From contig OX327699.1 of assembly GCA_946807835.1 (NCBI GenBank), positions 23,238,014-23,302,013 on the forward strand: a DNA stretch of 64,000 nt, given 5' to 3'. This document shows, piece after piece, positions 48,131 through 59,958 of the stretch. The position numbers and the translations under genes were made by a program. How positions within the stretch are numbered: the stretch's first letter is position 1; each line of letters opens with the position of its first letter. Below the pieces are notes generated by a model. It did no database searches and was not told the origin of the DNA. It saw nothing but the letters and a program-made list of their open reading frames with translations. This stretch comes from Ailanthus altissimus. Its lineage: Eukaryota > Streptophyta > Magnoliopsida > Sapindales > Simaroubaceae.

Positions 48131-49559
48131 TACAAAATTATAATAACAATGTAATTTTTTAAGTTTTACAATTGTTTTTATTATTTTTGTTATTTTTTTC
48201 TTTTATATTTTATCTTTTCTAATATGGTATCAGAGTTTTAATTTCTTCACTGTCATTTTGTTTAGTTAGAGATTTGCCGAATTTTTTTTTAAAACACGAC
48301 GAAATCTATCGGAGTTTTTTTAAAAGTCGCAGAAAAATTCTGAAATCTTGCCGTCTTAGTCACCGCTCATTTCCAATTACTTAGAATTTTCCGGCCGTTT
48401 CAACGCCGTCTATGACGCACCGATCCGATGTCAGTAACCGCCGGACGCGCCGCCGGAACACCATTGCCGCCACCCACTGTCACTTCAGATCCCAACCGTT
48501 CTAGAGTGACGTGCCAAACACCGCCCGCACCAAACGAATCCCCCATCACCGGCCGTTCAGTGCTGCCGATGACACGCTAATCCAAGGTCAGAAACCGCCG
48601 AACGCGCCGCCAGAACTTCACTGCCACCGTTACTGTTCTCCTTAGATTTCGACTGATTTCCAGCGCGTTAGCCTGCATCGCCCAGACAGCTGCATTTAGA
48701 ACCAACTGGCGATTCCAACGGCACCAAAATCTTGTCGATCCGAAGCCGCACGCTTCCCCACGCGCCTTTGAACAAAGTGCCGTCCACCACCGTCCACCTT
48801 AGATCTCTGTCATTTTCTGGCGAGTTGCTTCTCACCGCCGACTCCATTCAACTCCCCTCTACTGGATCTATCAGTCCCAGGTCTCCTTTTGAAATTTCAG
48901 TGATCCAATTTACAATAAGGGTCTTTTTGCAAACTTTTCAAAATTATATGGACAGTTTGCAGTTTATCTAAGTTTTGGGGCATTTTGTAATTTTTTATTT
49001 TTATCAGTTTTTATTTTCTTTTTTGTTTTTACAATTTTCAAATAAATTGGTGGAATAATCTCTCAACACACTTGCACTCGCAGCAGTTGATTTTTTTCTA
49101 TCAACGCGATTGCACTCGCAACGGTTGATTTTTTGTTTTTTTATCAACGCGTTTGCACTCGCAGTGGTTGGCAACGCACTTACACTCGCAACGGTTGGTT
49201 TCAAGTTTCATTCAACGCGCCTGCATCCGCAAGTGATTGATTTTCTCAATGCCCACCATTACAATTAAATATTCTTTTTCAAACTCAAGCTTCTACTTGA
49301 GTTTGAGGGGGAATATTAAAGATATAGAATATCAATATATTAATTACCTACCATATATATTTTATAATTAATAGGTTATATTTGATTTTCTTTTATGTAT
49401 TTATATTTCTTTATTTATGTTAACCTAAAGTCTATAAAAAGACTGCATCTGTAACATTGTAATACACAAAAGTATAATAACAATATAGTCTTTCAAGTTT
49501 TACAGTTTTTCTTTATTAATTTTGTTATTTTTTTCCTTTATATTTTATCTTTTCTAACA
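48131..49559 (+). mobile_element. Small non-autonomous LTR retroelement (copia-type PBS)
   Basis: 3' LTR 49314-49559 (TATTAAAGATATAG to CTTTTCTAACA), preceded by a polypurine tract TTTGAGGGGGAA. A 5'-truncated first LTR (about 48131-48224) matches the last 90 bases of the 3' LTR. Directly after it, 48225-48235 is TGGTATCAGAG, the initiator-Met primer-binding site. The internal 1.08 kb is GC-rich at its start and encodes no gag or pol. Loss of the 5' LTR start together with the missing host segment 46079-46388 suggests one deletion across the left end. Confidence 0.85.
49063..49240. repeat. Five interspersed copies of a 26-bp motif
   Basis: Consensus CAACGCG-TTGCACTCGCAACGGTTG, five times with short T-rich spacers, inside the small LTR element. 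Confidence 0.9.
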
Positions 49560-50130
49560 TTCACGATTTCGATTTTGAGCTTAGGATAATATAAAATTGA
49601 AAATATGTTGAACAAATAAAACTTAAAATAAAATAGAGTTAGAAGTAAAGAAGAGTCCAAAAATATAAAAAAAAATATTTTACATACCATGGGGGTTTCA
49701 GTCTTGGAGAAATTAGACCGCGTTGACTTGACATTAATTAGGCGCCGCAGCGTTTAAGTCTTATTTTTTAGATTATTTTATAATTTTTAAGTTAGTTTTA
49801 AATTTTTTTCATTTGTTAATTTTTATTTTAAGTCGATATAAAATTTTTAAAAATATTTTAAAGTTTAAATAAATTTTTATTCTCTTATTAGAATGGTATA
49901 CATAAAGAAAGCATAAACAATAAAGAAAATAAAGAGTTTAACGAGTCCTTAAATGTTAAGTGCGTAAAAGAGTACAGTATAAATTATTTGAGAGCTTGTT
50001 ATATTGTGTATTTTTTATAAATCTCTTTAATAATTTTTGTAATTATTGAATGATTTTATCATTGAATAATAAAAAAAATTATAATATTTTAATTTACTAT
50101 AGATATAAATAATTTGTCAAATTACAAAAA

Positions 50131-50531
50131 AAAATTTGTTTCTTGTACGTGATTAATTAGTTTCTTTATCCATTGTATATAATTTTTGCAAATTTTAGGT
50201 AAGTGTAGGTGAAGACATCCGCAAGATTAGAAAATTCACAAATAAAAAATTTTGCTATGTAAAGTTGAGAGACAGAGGGAAAAAGCAGTACCTCCTTTAT
50301 AGATATTTGAGGTTCTCAAATCAAAGATACAAGTTATAGTTAGCAGTGTGACGCAAATGGTTTTCCACGAAGAAGAGAAAAAGAGATCGAATGGAAAAAG
50401 AAAGTGATCGAAACATAAATAACAACAATAATTATCCAAACGCTACTTTACACGACAGATCTTGATCAGTTCTTGAAAGAACCTCATTTTGCCTTTTAGT
50501 TCTTGGCACACATAGTTATGGCACTTATCAA

Positions 50532-50567
<36 letters not shown>

Positions 50568-51490
50568 CTTATTCTGAATACTAATTTGAAAACATTAATC
50601 CCCTTCAATGAACTAACAATCTTTATATAATGGATATTTAATTAAGAACTCGGGACTAATTTATTTTTTATTTTGTGAAAATTACACGTTTTATTTGAGG
50701 GGATTGTTGAGTTTTATATGCGAATGCAAAGGATAAGTTGTCTAAAAGATACAGCGGCAGTATGGAGAAAATGTTGAGGCAATTTTTGCAAATGTGCAGA
50801 TAAAAGATAACGTTACTTTTGAACATGCAGTGTAGACATTCCACTTTCTGCATGTAATTACGGAAGAGATGATCATGATCTAGACTTGCATGGTCAACGT
50901 CAACCGCTAATTAATTTTGATTAACATCAAATTAAATAGGGAATATATGCAGTCTTCTACCAATTAGTAGTTCTTTTTTACTCTAATTAATTCGTCTCTT
51001 TTTGACTAAAATATTGTTCGACATGAAAATGCTGCTCATATTTATTTTGCGAAAGCTGTTTTGATGGCCAGAATCACCAACAACTTATAATATGTGCACA
51101 ATCCAGTTCTATTTTGGTGGCTTTAACATAATACATATCCGGATTCAAATTTCATGCTTGTTCTGAAAACAACAGCCAGCCACAGCACACAACAAATTGA
51201 TGCATATATATCGAAGCTTTTTCGGGTCATGTATACGAATTAGCATAGCACATGAAAAGAGTTCAACTTTTTCCACATGCAACGTAGGTATAATTAACTT
51301 TTGCACAACATCATCATGTGCTTTCATATCTCTATTTTCCAAGAGCCTTCTTGACTATTGGCCATCGATACCTTATTTGGGGGAAAAGCTCATATCAAAT
51401 CATCAGCACTGAATATTCCAACCAAAACCAACTTTGATCAGAGAATTTGTCAATCCCATTAAGCATACTCAAACCATCAATTATAAAAAT
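50131..51490. other. Intergenic; old duplicate of 39.85-40.5 kb
   Basis: 50240-50460 pairs with 39855-40075 (AGCAGTGTGACGCAAAT, CAATAATTATCCAAA, TTTACACGACAG), and 51230-51360 pairs with 40375-40490 (CAACTTTTTCCACATGCAAC, CATCATGTGCTT, AGAGCCTT). An (AT)n microsatellite lies at 50533-50566. No gene seen. Confidence 0.6.
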
Positions 51491-51496
51491 AAAAAT

Positions 51497-51508
51497 AAAA
51501 AAAAAAAA
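51497..51508 (-). terminator. RNA polymerase III terminator
   Basis: A run of 12 T on the minus strand starting five bases past the tRNA 3' end. Confidence 0.8.
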
Positions 51509-51513
51509 GATTT

Positions 51514-51597
51514 TGTCAGAAGTGGGATTTGAACCCACGATCTCTCACGAGAACCAGAACTTGAGTCTGGCGCCTTAGACCACTCGGCCATCCTGAC
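51514..51597 (-). tRNA. tRNA-Leu (CAA), intronless
   Basis: 84 bases on the minus strand starting GTCAGGATGGCCGAGTGG. The acceptor stem GTCAGGA pairs with the 3' strand TTCTGAC (one G-T) before discriminator A. The anticodon arm is CCAGA, loop CTCAAGT, TCTGG, giving anticodon CAA. The long variable arm (TCTCGTGAGAGA region) is that of a class II tRNA, and the T arm contains GGTTCAAATCC, the B box. The A box is TGGCCGAGTGG. No anticodon-loop intron is present. The sequence is of the nuclear, not plastid, leucine type. Confidence 0.95.
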
Positions 51598-53761
51598 GTC
51601 TATGTCTAAAAGATGCATTATCCTATTGAAAACTGAAAACATTTACATAAAGAAAAGGTAGCAAGCAGCGACTGATCAAAGTTGATTATGAAAAACCAAG
51701 GGGATTTTGTAGGGTCCCCACCACGATCAAGTGCCTTCCACGGCAAAATGTAATACACAGTGACGTGGATCAGCATTAGCATCAGCATCTGATCTTTTGG
51801 CTCTGCTCAAAAGCTCAGTTGGTTACTATACCTTTGTTGCTTTAAAGGTTCCGCATCCTTGCTCATCGGTTCAGAGTTGAGATCCCTTATATTTGGCTAT
51901 ATGTTTTAGTCTCATGCATATTCCAAAACTCATTTCGAAATACTAAGATTTGAGTTCAATTTCCTGCTCAAGCAATATAAAGAACTCATTTTTCAGCTTA
52001 TATCACTTTGAACTAGATTTCCCATTTGTTGATTTACGATGGTCATTATATATTATATATAGTCCTTGCTTTTGCTTTTAAGTTGTTTTATGTTCAATAT
52101 TTGATAGAGATGATAAAATTATCTACAAACTCATTAAAATTTACTTGTTTTGAGAAAAATTTGATACAGTTTGAAGTTAATTTGATATGAGTTTGGTGTT
52201 TAAAATTAAAATTTGTAGTGTATTTGGGATAGGTATAGGTTTAATAAAAAAATAGGTATTTACAAATATTAAATTTTTTCTTAATTTTTTAAAAAAAAAG
52301 AAAAAAGAAAAATGTTATATATTGCATGCCTAACAAACTTAGCATACTATTAGGAGTGTATGTTGTACGCTTAACATGAACTCTTAGTACGTGTGTTAAG
52401 TGCTAAATGTGTAGCGTTGCGTGGTTAATGTGCCTTTTTGGCACATGTGCTATGCATGCTTTCATAGCATGCGTACTATGCGCGCTTAGCATGCGTAACA
52501 TCGCACACTTTTAACATTTTCTCCTACTAAATGTGTTAAGTATTGTGCGCTCTTAACACGCATGCTAAGCGTTGGGCACACAACTTTGCTCCCTTTTAGC
52601 GTTCATTTTTAGTACGTATTTTAAGTGTTATATATTTATTATTAAACTCATTTAAAATCTATAAATAACTCGTTTTGGGTATGATAATCAATACATACTC
52701 ATTATAGTAGATTGATATTAAAATTTTAAACTCACAACAAATTTAGAAAGGATTTGATATTTTAATTTTAAAACATATGTAAACAAATTTAAAAAAGATT
52801 TGATATTTTAATTTTAAAACATATGTAAATATGAATTTATAGATATATCTCAAACCTAATCGCTACTATCTCTAATATTCGACTTGAGTTAACTAAATTT
52901 GAATACAATTACGAGGCAATGGAGGTCTTTATATCGCCCTTCAATCATCCAATATTAGAAAAAATATGATCAAGATTCAACATGATTTAGAGAAGAAAGC
53001 CTATAATACTAACGATGTATTGTATTTTTTTTTATTAAATTTAAGTAATCAGTACTTTTTAATCGATCATAAAAAAATTAATATGCATGTGGTTTATATT
53101 TAATAAAATAAACACTATAGTCTCTCTCAATTCAAAAAGGATAACAAATAGAATGTTAATTAAACTTTGTACGATGATTACATAGAAAATATGAAGGGAA
53201 TTAATATATAATTCTGTGGCTCATTATTTATAAAAAGAAAATGAAGATTATATGGTATTGTATTTGACAAACATACTTAATTTCACTCTCGTTGACTCGC
53301 TCTAAATGCTGCTGGGGAAAGATCTGTCTATTTATCTCACGTGGTTGAGAGCCGGGTAAGTGAACACGTGTCAGTCAGGAAACACGGTAGCTTATGATGC
53401 TCCCACCGTCCCACGAACGAGCTTCTCGGTCCATGGACCATGTAAAGATCCTTAATTTTCTCCGCGGTTTGAATATTTCAAAATGGACCGTTGAAAGGGT
53501 GGCAGGAAATCAGCAAACATTTTATCAACAAGAACTGAACAATACCCTTAACATCTAGGGTTTATGTTTGTAATAAGCTGGCGTATTGATGGTATTGCTT
53601 GCAAATTTGTAGGCCGTGACCAAAATTATCTGATAGAATTTTAGTTGGTATTAATCTTTTCTTACTACTTGGATCAATTGGGTCGCTTTAGAAACATTTA
53701 TAGCAAATGTGAACCGGCTTTATTACGTGTTACGAATTAGTAAAATAGTATCATCTCTCTC

Positions 53762-53852
<91 letters not shown>

Positions 53853-55120
53853 ATTTCAACTTTCTTTAGTGGGTTCATATGAAAAATGTTGATTGATCAG
53901 ACAAATAGGAATCTAATTCCTATTTAGTTGTCAAGAACATAGAAATGTAGGACAGCCCCCAGTGATTATTAAAACAAAAAGGCTGAGATTCCTATACATA
54001 TTTCTTCAAACACGTTTGGTTGGTAGAATATAATAAGTTTATGAATTAAAAAGATACAAGGCCAAATCCTCGTAGATCCCCTATTTAAAAGAGAAATCAA
54101 TGAAATTAATAATGGATATTCATTTAGTATTATTGAATTCTAATTAGAACTATTATTGGCCAATTTATTTCTCCGCATTAAATGGCAAGTTACAAGTAAA
54201 AATTAACCATGAAGAACTTGCTTTAATGGCAAGTGACAAATAACATAATAAAGAACACTGTCAGATCGAGTTAACGGCATCGCTCTTATTTTATCAGTTT
54301 GAACATGAATTTCCTCACGCCCGAAATTTGTTTTTCTCAGAAACTTGAAAATTTGGTAAAAACCTTTCTCAAACTATTTGCTTTTTTTCTCTGGGTTTCT
54401 AGATCACGATCAATTTATTACCAAAGCCGAGAGCACTGGGAGAAAAAAGTGTTAAGCTCTTGAGTTGACATATATAGATATATATATATATATATATATA
54501 AACAGAAATAGGAATCATATTAATGTTTTTTCTATAGCTAAGAAAATCACATTAATGTTCCAAGACTGGGATTACAGATACAGGGTTCGAATTTATCGAA
54601 AGAGATAAATTATTCTAAAATTAGTTTAATTAAAATAAAATGATAAAGGGGCGGTGGTAACATCACTGGAATTTTTTTATTTTTTGGTGTCACGTCTCGT
54701 ACCATACTTTTGACTCTCCCAGTGAATTACGAGACTCACCTTTTGTAATCACACGATATTAGACTCTTTTTTTCTTTAATGCAACAGTAGATTTTAATCT
54801 AACTTCCATGATATATGAGAAGCAAACCAGCTGACATAATTTCAATAACCAGATCCTCACCTAGAATTTCTCAAATCAATCCTCTCGTGAAAAAAAAAAA
54901 AATAGATAGTTTTATGGGTGGCGAACCCCAATCGTTTCTCCATTGTCTTCTCTCGTCGTCACTACCATATCTATCAAGCCAAGAATCTCAACTTTCTTCC
55001 TCTTGCTCTTAATTATTCTTCTTCTTAATGGTAAATGCATGCAACCCCATTTTGATTAAAGAACGAATATTATTAAACTAGCTTCGTCAACAAGCCGTAG
55101 ACATATAAATCTTCATTCAA
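51598..55120. other. Intergenic between tRNA-Leu and TLP2
   Basis: No gene seen. It contains a cluster of GCATGC/TTAAC motifs (52330-52640), a compound microsatellite (53753-53852) and a (TA)n run (54471-54500). The pyrimidine-rich stretch 54940-55025 probably belongs to the TLP2 leader. Confidence 0.5.
53753..53852. repeat. Compound microsatellite (CT)n(AT)n(GT)n
   Basis: About 27 CT, 13 AT and 10 GT units directly joined, with one CCCT interruption. Confidence 0.97.
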
Positions 55121-56661
55121 ATGGATCTAATCTTCTCTTACTCTCGTTCCATGTACATCAGTATCATTTTGCTTATATTCTGTAGAGGTAAATTCTAATT
55201 CCCATGTAATTAATATATGTTAATTTCGATCCCACCATGCATTCTTGATTCATTTAACGTTATGGACTTTTTTTTTCTACAGGAATATCAGGTGCTACAT
55301 TCACTCTAATCAATAAATGTAGTTATACAGTATGGCCAGGAATTCTTGGCAATTCAAAATTAGATAGCAGCGGCTTCGAACTCACACCTGGCAGTTCCCG
55401 CTCCTTTCAAGTTCCACCAACCTGGTCCGGCAGATTCTGGGGCCGAACCGGTTGTACATTCGAACCAAGTACAGGTCAAGGAAGCTGCATCACCGGTGAC
55501 TGTGGCTCGAACCAAATTGAGTGCAATGGCTTAAGCGCAAGCCCACCAGCTACTCTGGCCGAGTTTACAACGGGCGGCTTCGGTGCGCAGGACTATTATG
55601 ATGTTAGTTTAGTTGATGGTTACAACTTGCCAATGCTTGTTGAACCGATTGGCGGTTCGGGTAGTTGTTTGTCAACCGGGTGTGTAGCCGATTTGAACCA
55701 GCAGTGCCCGTCCGAGTTAAGGGTCCAGTCGGGTGAGGGCTGTAAGAGTGCATGTGAGGCCTTTGGGAACCCTGAGTACTGCTGCAGTGGCTCGTATGCT
55801 ACACCTTCCACTTGTAAGCCGTCCGTTTATTCGGAAATGTTCAAAGCCGCGTGTCCGAGATCATATAGCTACGCTTACGATGATGCCACTAGTACATTTA
55901 CGTGTACAGAAGCTGATTATACGATTACATTCTGCCCTTCAGTTACAAGGTAAGCGTAGTTACTTAATTAGCAGTAGTTCTATTCGCGCACTTGATCACT
56001 TTATTCGGTTTCTTTTTCTTATTATTGTTATTTTTATTATGAGATTCGTATTGGGATTGGATCCGTAAAATGTTCTCTTCTTTTTCAGTATTCAAATTCA
56101 CTTTCATACTGCTTTTCATAGTCCATTCTCTCTTTTGTGAACTACAAGCTAAAAGCCTTTTGCCATTAGATATTGAGGCATACTGCAAAGAATTGGCTAG
56201 CACACTATTAATATATATCAGACATACAATATGCAAATCATTGAGTTTTTTTTTTTTGGTTCTGCAAATGAAAGGAGAGTAATGGTAAATCTTTTACAAT
56301 AATTAGGCAATGATGTAAATTTCGGTCTGTTTTTCATGGCCAATCTATGGAATAAAAAGTGAATGTTGCTTATTGGATAATAAAGAAATAAATTTCCATC
56401 TGGTACAAATTGGTCTTTAATATTTTTACACAATATTGTTTACGCAGTCAAAAATCTGCCAGAGATACATCTCCAACAACAACAACAACCGCAAGTAATG
56501 GATCTGTTAGCGGGACAAGTGAGCAGGAACCACAATCGATGGAGGACAACAGTTCATGGTTGCCAAATTTCCTAACAGGAGATTCGTCTAGAGTCCTTTC
56601 TCGTTCTGTTTTGCTAACAACGTTAATCGCTTCAGCAATCTCCTTCTCACTTTCTCAGTAA
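55121..56661 (+). CDS. Thaumatin-like protein with hydrophobic C-terminal tail (TLP2)
   Basis: Exons 55121-55187, 55283-55949 and 56448-56661 encode 315 residues. A signal peptide with core YISIILLIFC is split by intron 1, the usual place in plant TLP genes. The thaumatin domain starts TFTLINKCSYTVWPG and carries 16 cysteines, the signature GSCITGDCGS, the acidic cleft residues (WGRT, AEF, YYDVSLVDG) and the C-terminal block YSYAYDDATSTFTC. The tail is Thr/Ser-rich, then RSVLLTTLIASAISFSLSQ ends the protein, a hydrophobic stretch fitting a GPI or membrane anchor. Closely similar to TLP1 in domain and intron position (both last introns split an Arg/Ser codon after AG), so the two are paralogues. 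A secreted or anchored wall-side defence or glucan-binding role is the family expectation. Confidence 0.95.
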
Positions 56662-57273
56662 GCAAAGCATGCACATGCATGCAGCATTAACCCTAGGCTT
56701 GAATTGATTGGGTTTTAATTTGCTTTGGCAAGAGAGCTAGCTTAGCCAGCCAGGTCCAGCTTGTATAAGCCCAATTTTCTAGGCCACCTGTACAGAATTA
56801 TTTTCAACAATAACACATACTTTAAGCTTCGTTTCCTTTTCCTTATTCTTATTTTTCGGAGGTATCTGTACTTTAAAAGCAAGTAATAGAAAAGGAAGAA
56901 CTTTCAGTTTCAGTTGAATTGAATTTCATTATTTTAATTTATTCCACGCATTTGAAACAAAAAAAAGTCATTGCTTTACTGTGAATTTGAGTAATATGGT
57001 TGATGAGTATAGCGGCTATAAACAGACCCACTTTGCTGTATTTCCAAGCATAGTAGTTTTGGTACTTGGCTGCATCATCCGAATTACAATTATGTTGTCT
57101 ATGATAAAGGATCGCACCTCCACTTCTTTCACACACACACATATATATATAATATAAGTTTCTTGTTCCTTTTATCTTATGATTCAATAGTCATGCGAAA
57201 GCAATCCTGTTTTATAAAATCGAATTAATTCAACAATAAATGTAGTGAAAATTAAGCAAGTTTAAAAAATATG

Positions 57274-57311
<38 letters not shown>

Positions 57312-59958
57312 TCTGTCCTAAATTGGAAGCAAAGTACCAATGCTCCCACTATCCCTGATAGAGTAATCAAAGAGTGATTTATTGTCAGTATCAAATATTT
57401 GTTACGTCCATTTTTAGAAAATTTTTACTACACAAACTTTTTAGTCTAAAATTTTAAATTAGGACGATAATTCTGGCTACGGTCGAGAAATTTTCAGTCT
57501 TCTGGGAAAATTCTCAATCAAGTGATAAAGAGAAGAATTTCTTGTTTGACTAACGAGACATTTGGTTTGAACTTGAAGCATGGGACACCTGCTGTCAAAA
57601 GCAGGTATATGTGGTGGAACAACTGCAGTTGGTTGGATTTTTGCCATCATCTAGTTCACAAATCAAAGGAATTGAATTTCAATTCCATTTTTGTTTTTTT
57701 TTTAATAAAGCAAAAGCTGAAAGTGTTGATTGAATATTTCTGGTCCTGAGATTGATATAGTGGCCAGAAGGCTACAGAATAATAACAAGCAATGGCTCAA
57801 AGTTATCTTGACTGAAGCTTTGAAAGATATGATTGAAATTCCATTCCATCTTCAGTTGAGTGGAGAGAAATGACAGTAGCTATAGGCTGTGTTTCTTTTC
57901 AACCCAAAAGTAAGAGGCATCTTACTTAAAGGCTAAAGCCGTAACATTATAGCCAAAGGCGAAGGCAAGAAGAACTTGGCTCCTGCATCACTAAGAATAT
58001 GGTAGGGCCATAAAGATGGTGCAAGTTGTCCCTAAGTTGTCGACACCTACAAGGCCAACGGGAGGAATTTCGGTTTTGGTTACCGCTCGCCAACAGAATT
58101 ACGAGTTGCTGATAAAATCATTCCCATTCTCCAAATCACAGATTGGGCTAAGAGAAAGATAAGTGAAAATAGTATTAGCTTGACTCTGTCGATTGCCCAA
58201 AAGACAAAAGATAAAACCTTATCGTTATTAAACAAAATCAAACTTTGGATGAGTAAGAAATCAGTACCCATGACAAGTTGCGTTATAAAATAATGAATTA
58301 CATCATCGGAGAGTTATTTGAAGTTAATCTTCATGGGAAATGTCACTAATAGGTCATAATTTTTTATACTTTGGATAAGTAAGAAATCAGTACCCATGAA
58401 AAGTTGCGTTATAAAATAATGAATTACATCATCGGAGAGTTTTTTGAAGTTATCTTCATGGGAAATGTCACTAATAGGTCATAATTTGTTATAATAATTT
58501 TTTTAATTAATTAATATGATAATAAATGGACAAAATTGTTCTCATTAAAAAATCTAAAAAACTTATTATTTAAACCACAAAATTAATAAAAAAAAAGTAA
58601 AAAAAATATAATAATAATGTATTGTGAAATGAAATATCTGCGAAAAAATACATTGAATTAAAAAAAAAATCAGAGTTGAAGAAGAAAATAAAGCTCAAAA
58701 TTTTTCAACTATATTTATTTATTTTTAACTTGGAACTACTTATTTTTAAATTCAAACTTTTTATAGTATATTTTATGTGAGTTTTTTAAAAAAATTTGAA
58801 TAATTTACAATAGGAGAGATAAAATATATTTTAAAAGTAAAATGGTTTAAATTTGAACTTTGTGCCTATTAAAATTTGTATTTTAATTTTATAATTATAA
58901 AAATATATAAATTTTGAAGTTGAGATATTAGTGAACATTTCCCAATCTTCAGAGTAAATCGGCTTCCTTTACCATCTGTTGGTAGCCGGTTTTTGGACGG
59001 TCATGGTCAAAAGCTAGAAATAAGTGGCCCCTTGATTTCTTTTGTTTTAATTTCACTCGCCTATCGAACATCTATACAGCATACGAGATAAAATCTAGTG
59101 ATTTTAAAATGCAAATGTCTAATTCTCTATATTGAATTGACAATATTTGCATCGAAATCTTTTTATAATTTTAATCCATTAAAGGTTTGTTTAGTATACG
59201 GTTATTGAGTTTAAAGCTATTCTCTTAGTGAAAGTACTTATAAGATTTTTTTTTATAATTTTAATAGATTACAGAGCTAATTGGCATAAAATTATTGTGG
59301 CTTTAAAACTATTCCATGAAATGAAAATATAAGTTGTTAAAAGAAAGAAAATGAATAGTTAATAAAATTTATATAGGAAAGGAAATTTATATGCACCAAA
59401 TACTTAAATTACCATACTAATAATTCGAAAAAAAAAGCATGTCTATATCCTAATACTTAAATAATATCAAATATTTTAAATTATATTTTAAAAAATATAT
59501 AAAATAATTTTAAAATATAATAAATAATTTTAAAATTTATACTATTTATTAAATATATTATTTTTTAAATATAATTTAAAATAACTTGCATTACTTAAAC
59601 TACTATCTATGATATAAATGAAACCACCGCTACATCCGACAGATGGTAAGTTTATTTTACCATCGTTGGACGTATAAATTAAAAGGAGGCTTATACAGTT
59701 ACTGACCCAAATAGGCTACAAGACGAATCTTTGCAACGAAAATTTAGTCGCCCCGTGCTTGGGCCACGAAATTGAGAAATAGTAAGCCCAAAATAGAGAC
59801 AAATGCGAGTACGAAAACTTATCATAATCTGCATCTCATCCATCACTGAGTTAAACAAAATTTCTCGTAATTATGGTTACATTAAATCTAGGATCTAAAT
59901 TTTCTTTTAACTGAGTTAAACAAAAACTCGAAATGAAACTGGAACTTGGCCCATACTT
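56662..59958. other. Intergenic between TLP2 and the HSP90 gene (convergent)
   Basis: No gene seen. (TA)n at 57280-57307. A tandem duplication lies at 58243-58495. The last 200 bases are the presumed 3' UTR of the HSP90 gene. Confidence 0.5.
58243..58495. repeat. Tandem duplication, about 130-bp unit, 2 copies
   Basis: AAGAAATCAGTACCCATGA, GTTGCGTTATAAAATAATGA and ATGGGAAATGTCACTAATAG occur twice at about 130-base spacing with very few differences. Confidence 0.93.

Larger units (their letters stand above)
46997..50130 (+). repeat. Direct tandem duplication, unit B (interrupted)
   Basis: Second copy of unit A. It is broken at 48131-49559 by a small LTR element that sits where the unit A segment 46079-46388 would be. 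Differences from unit A are few, mostly small indels in A/T runs, so the duplication is fairly recent. Confidence 0.92.

Noticed and set aside
56070..56282. 70-codon frame within TLP2 intron 2
   Set aside because: Inside an intron with clear donor at 55950 and acceptor before 56448; no homology recognised.
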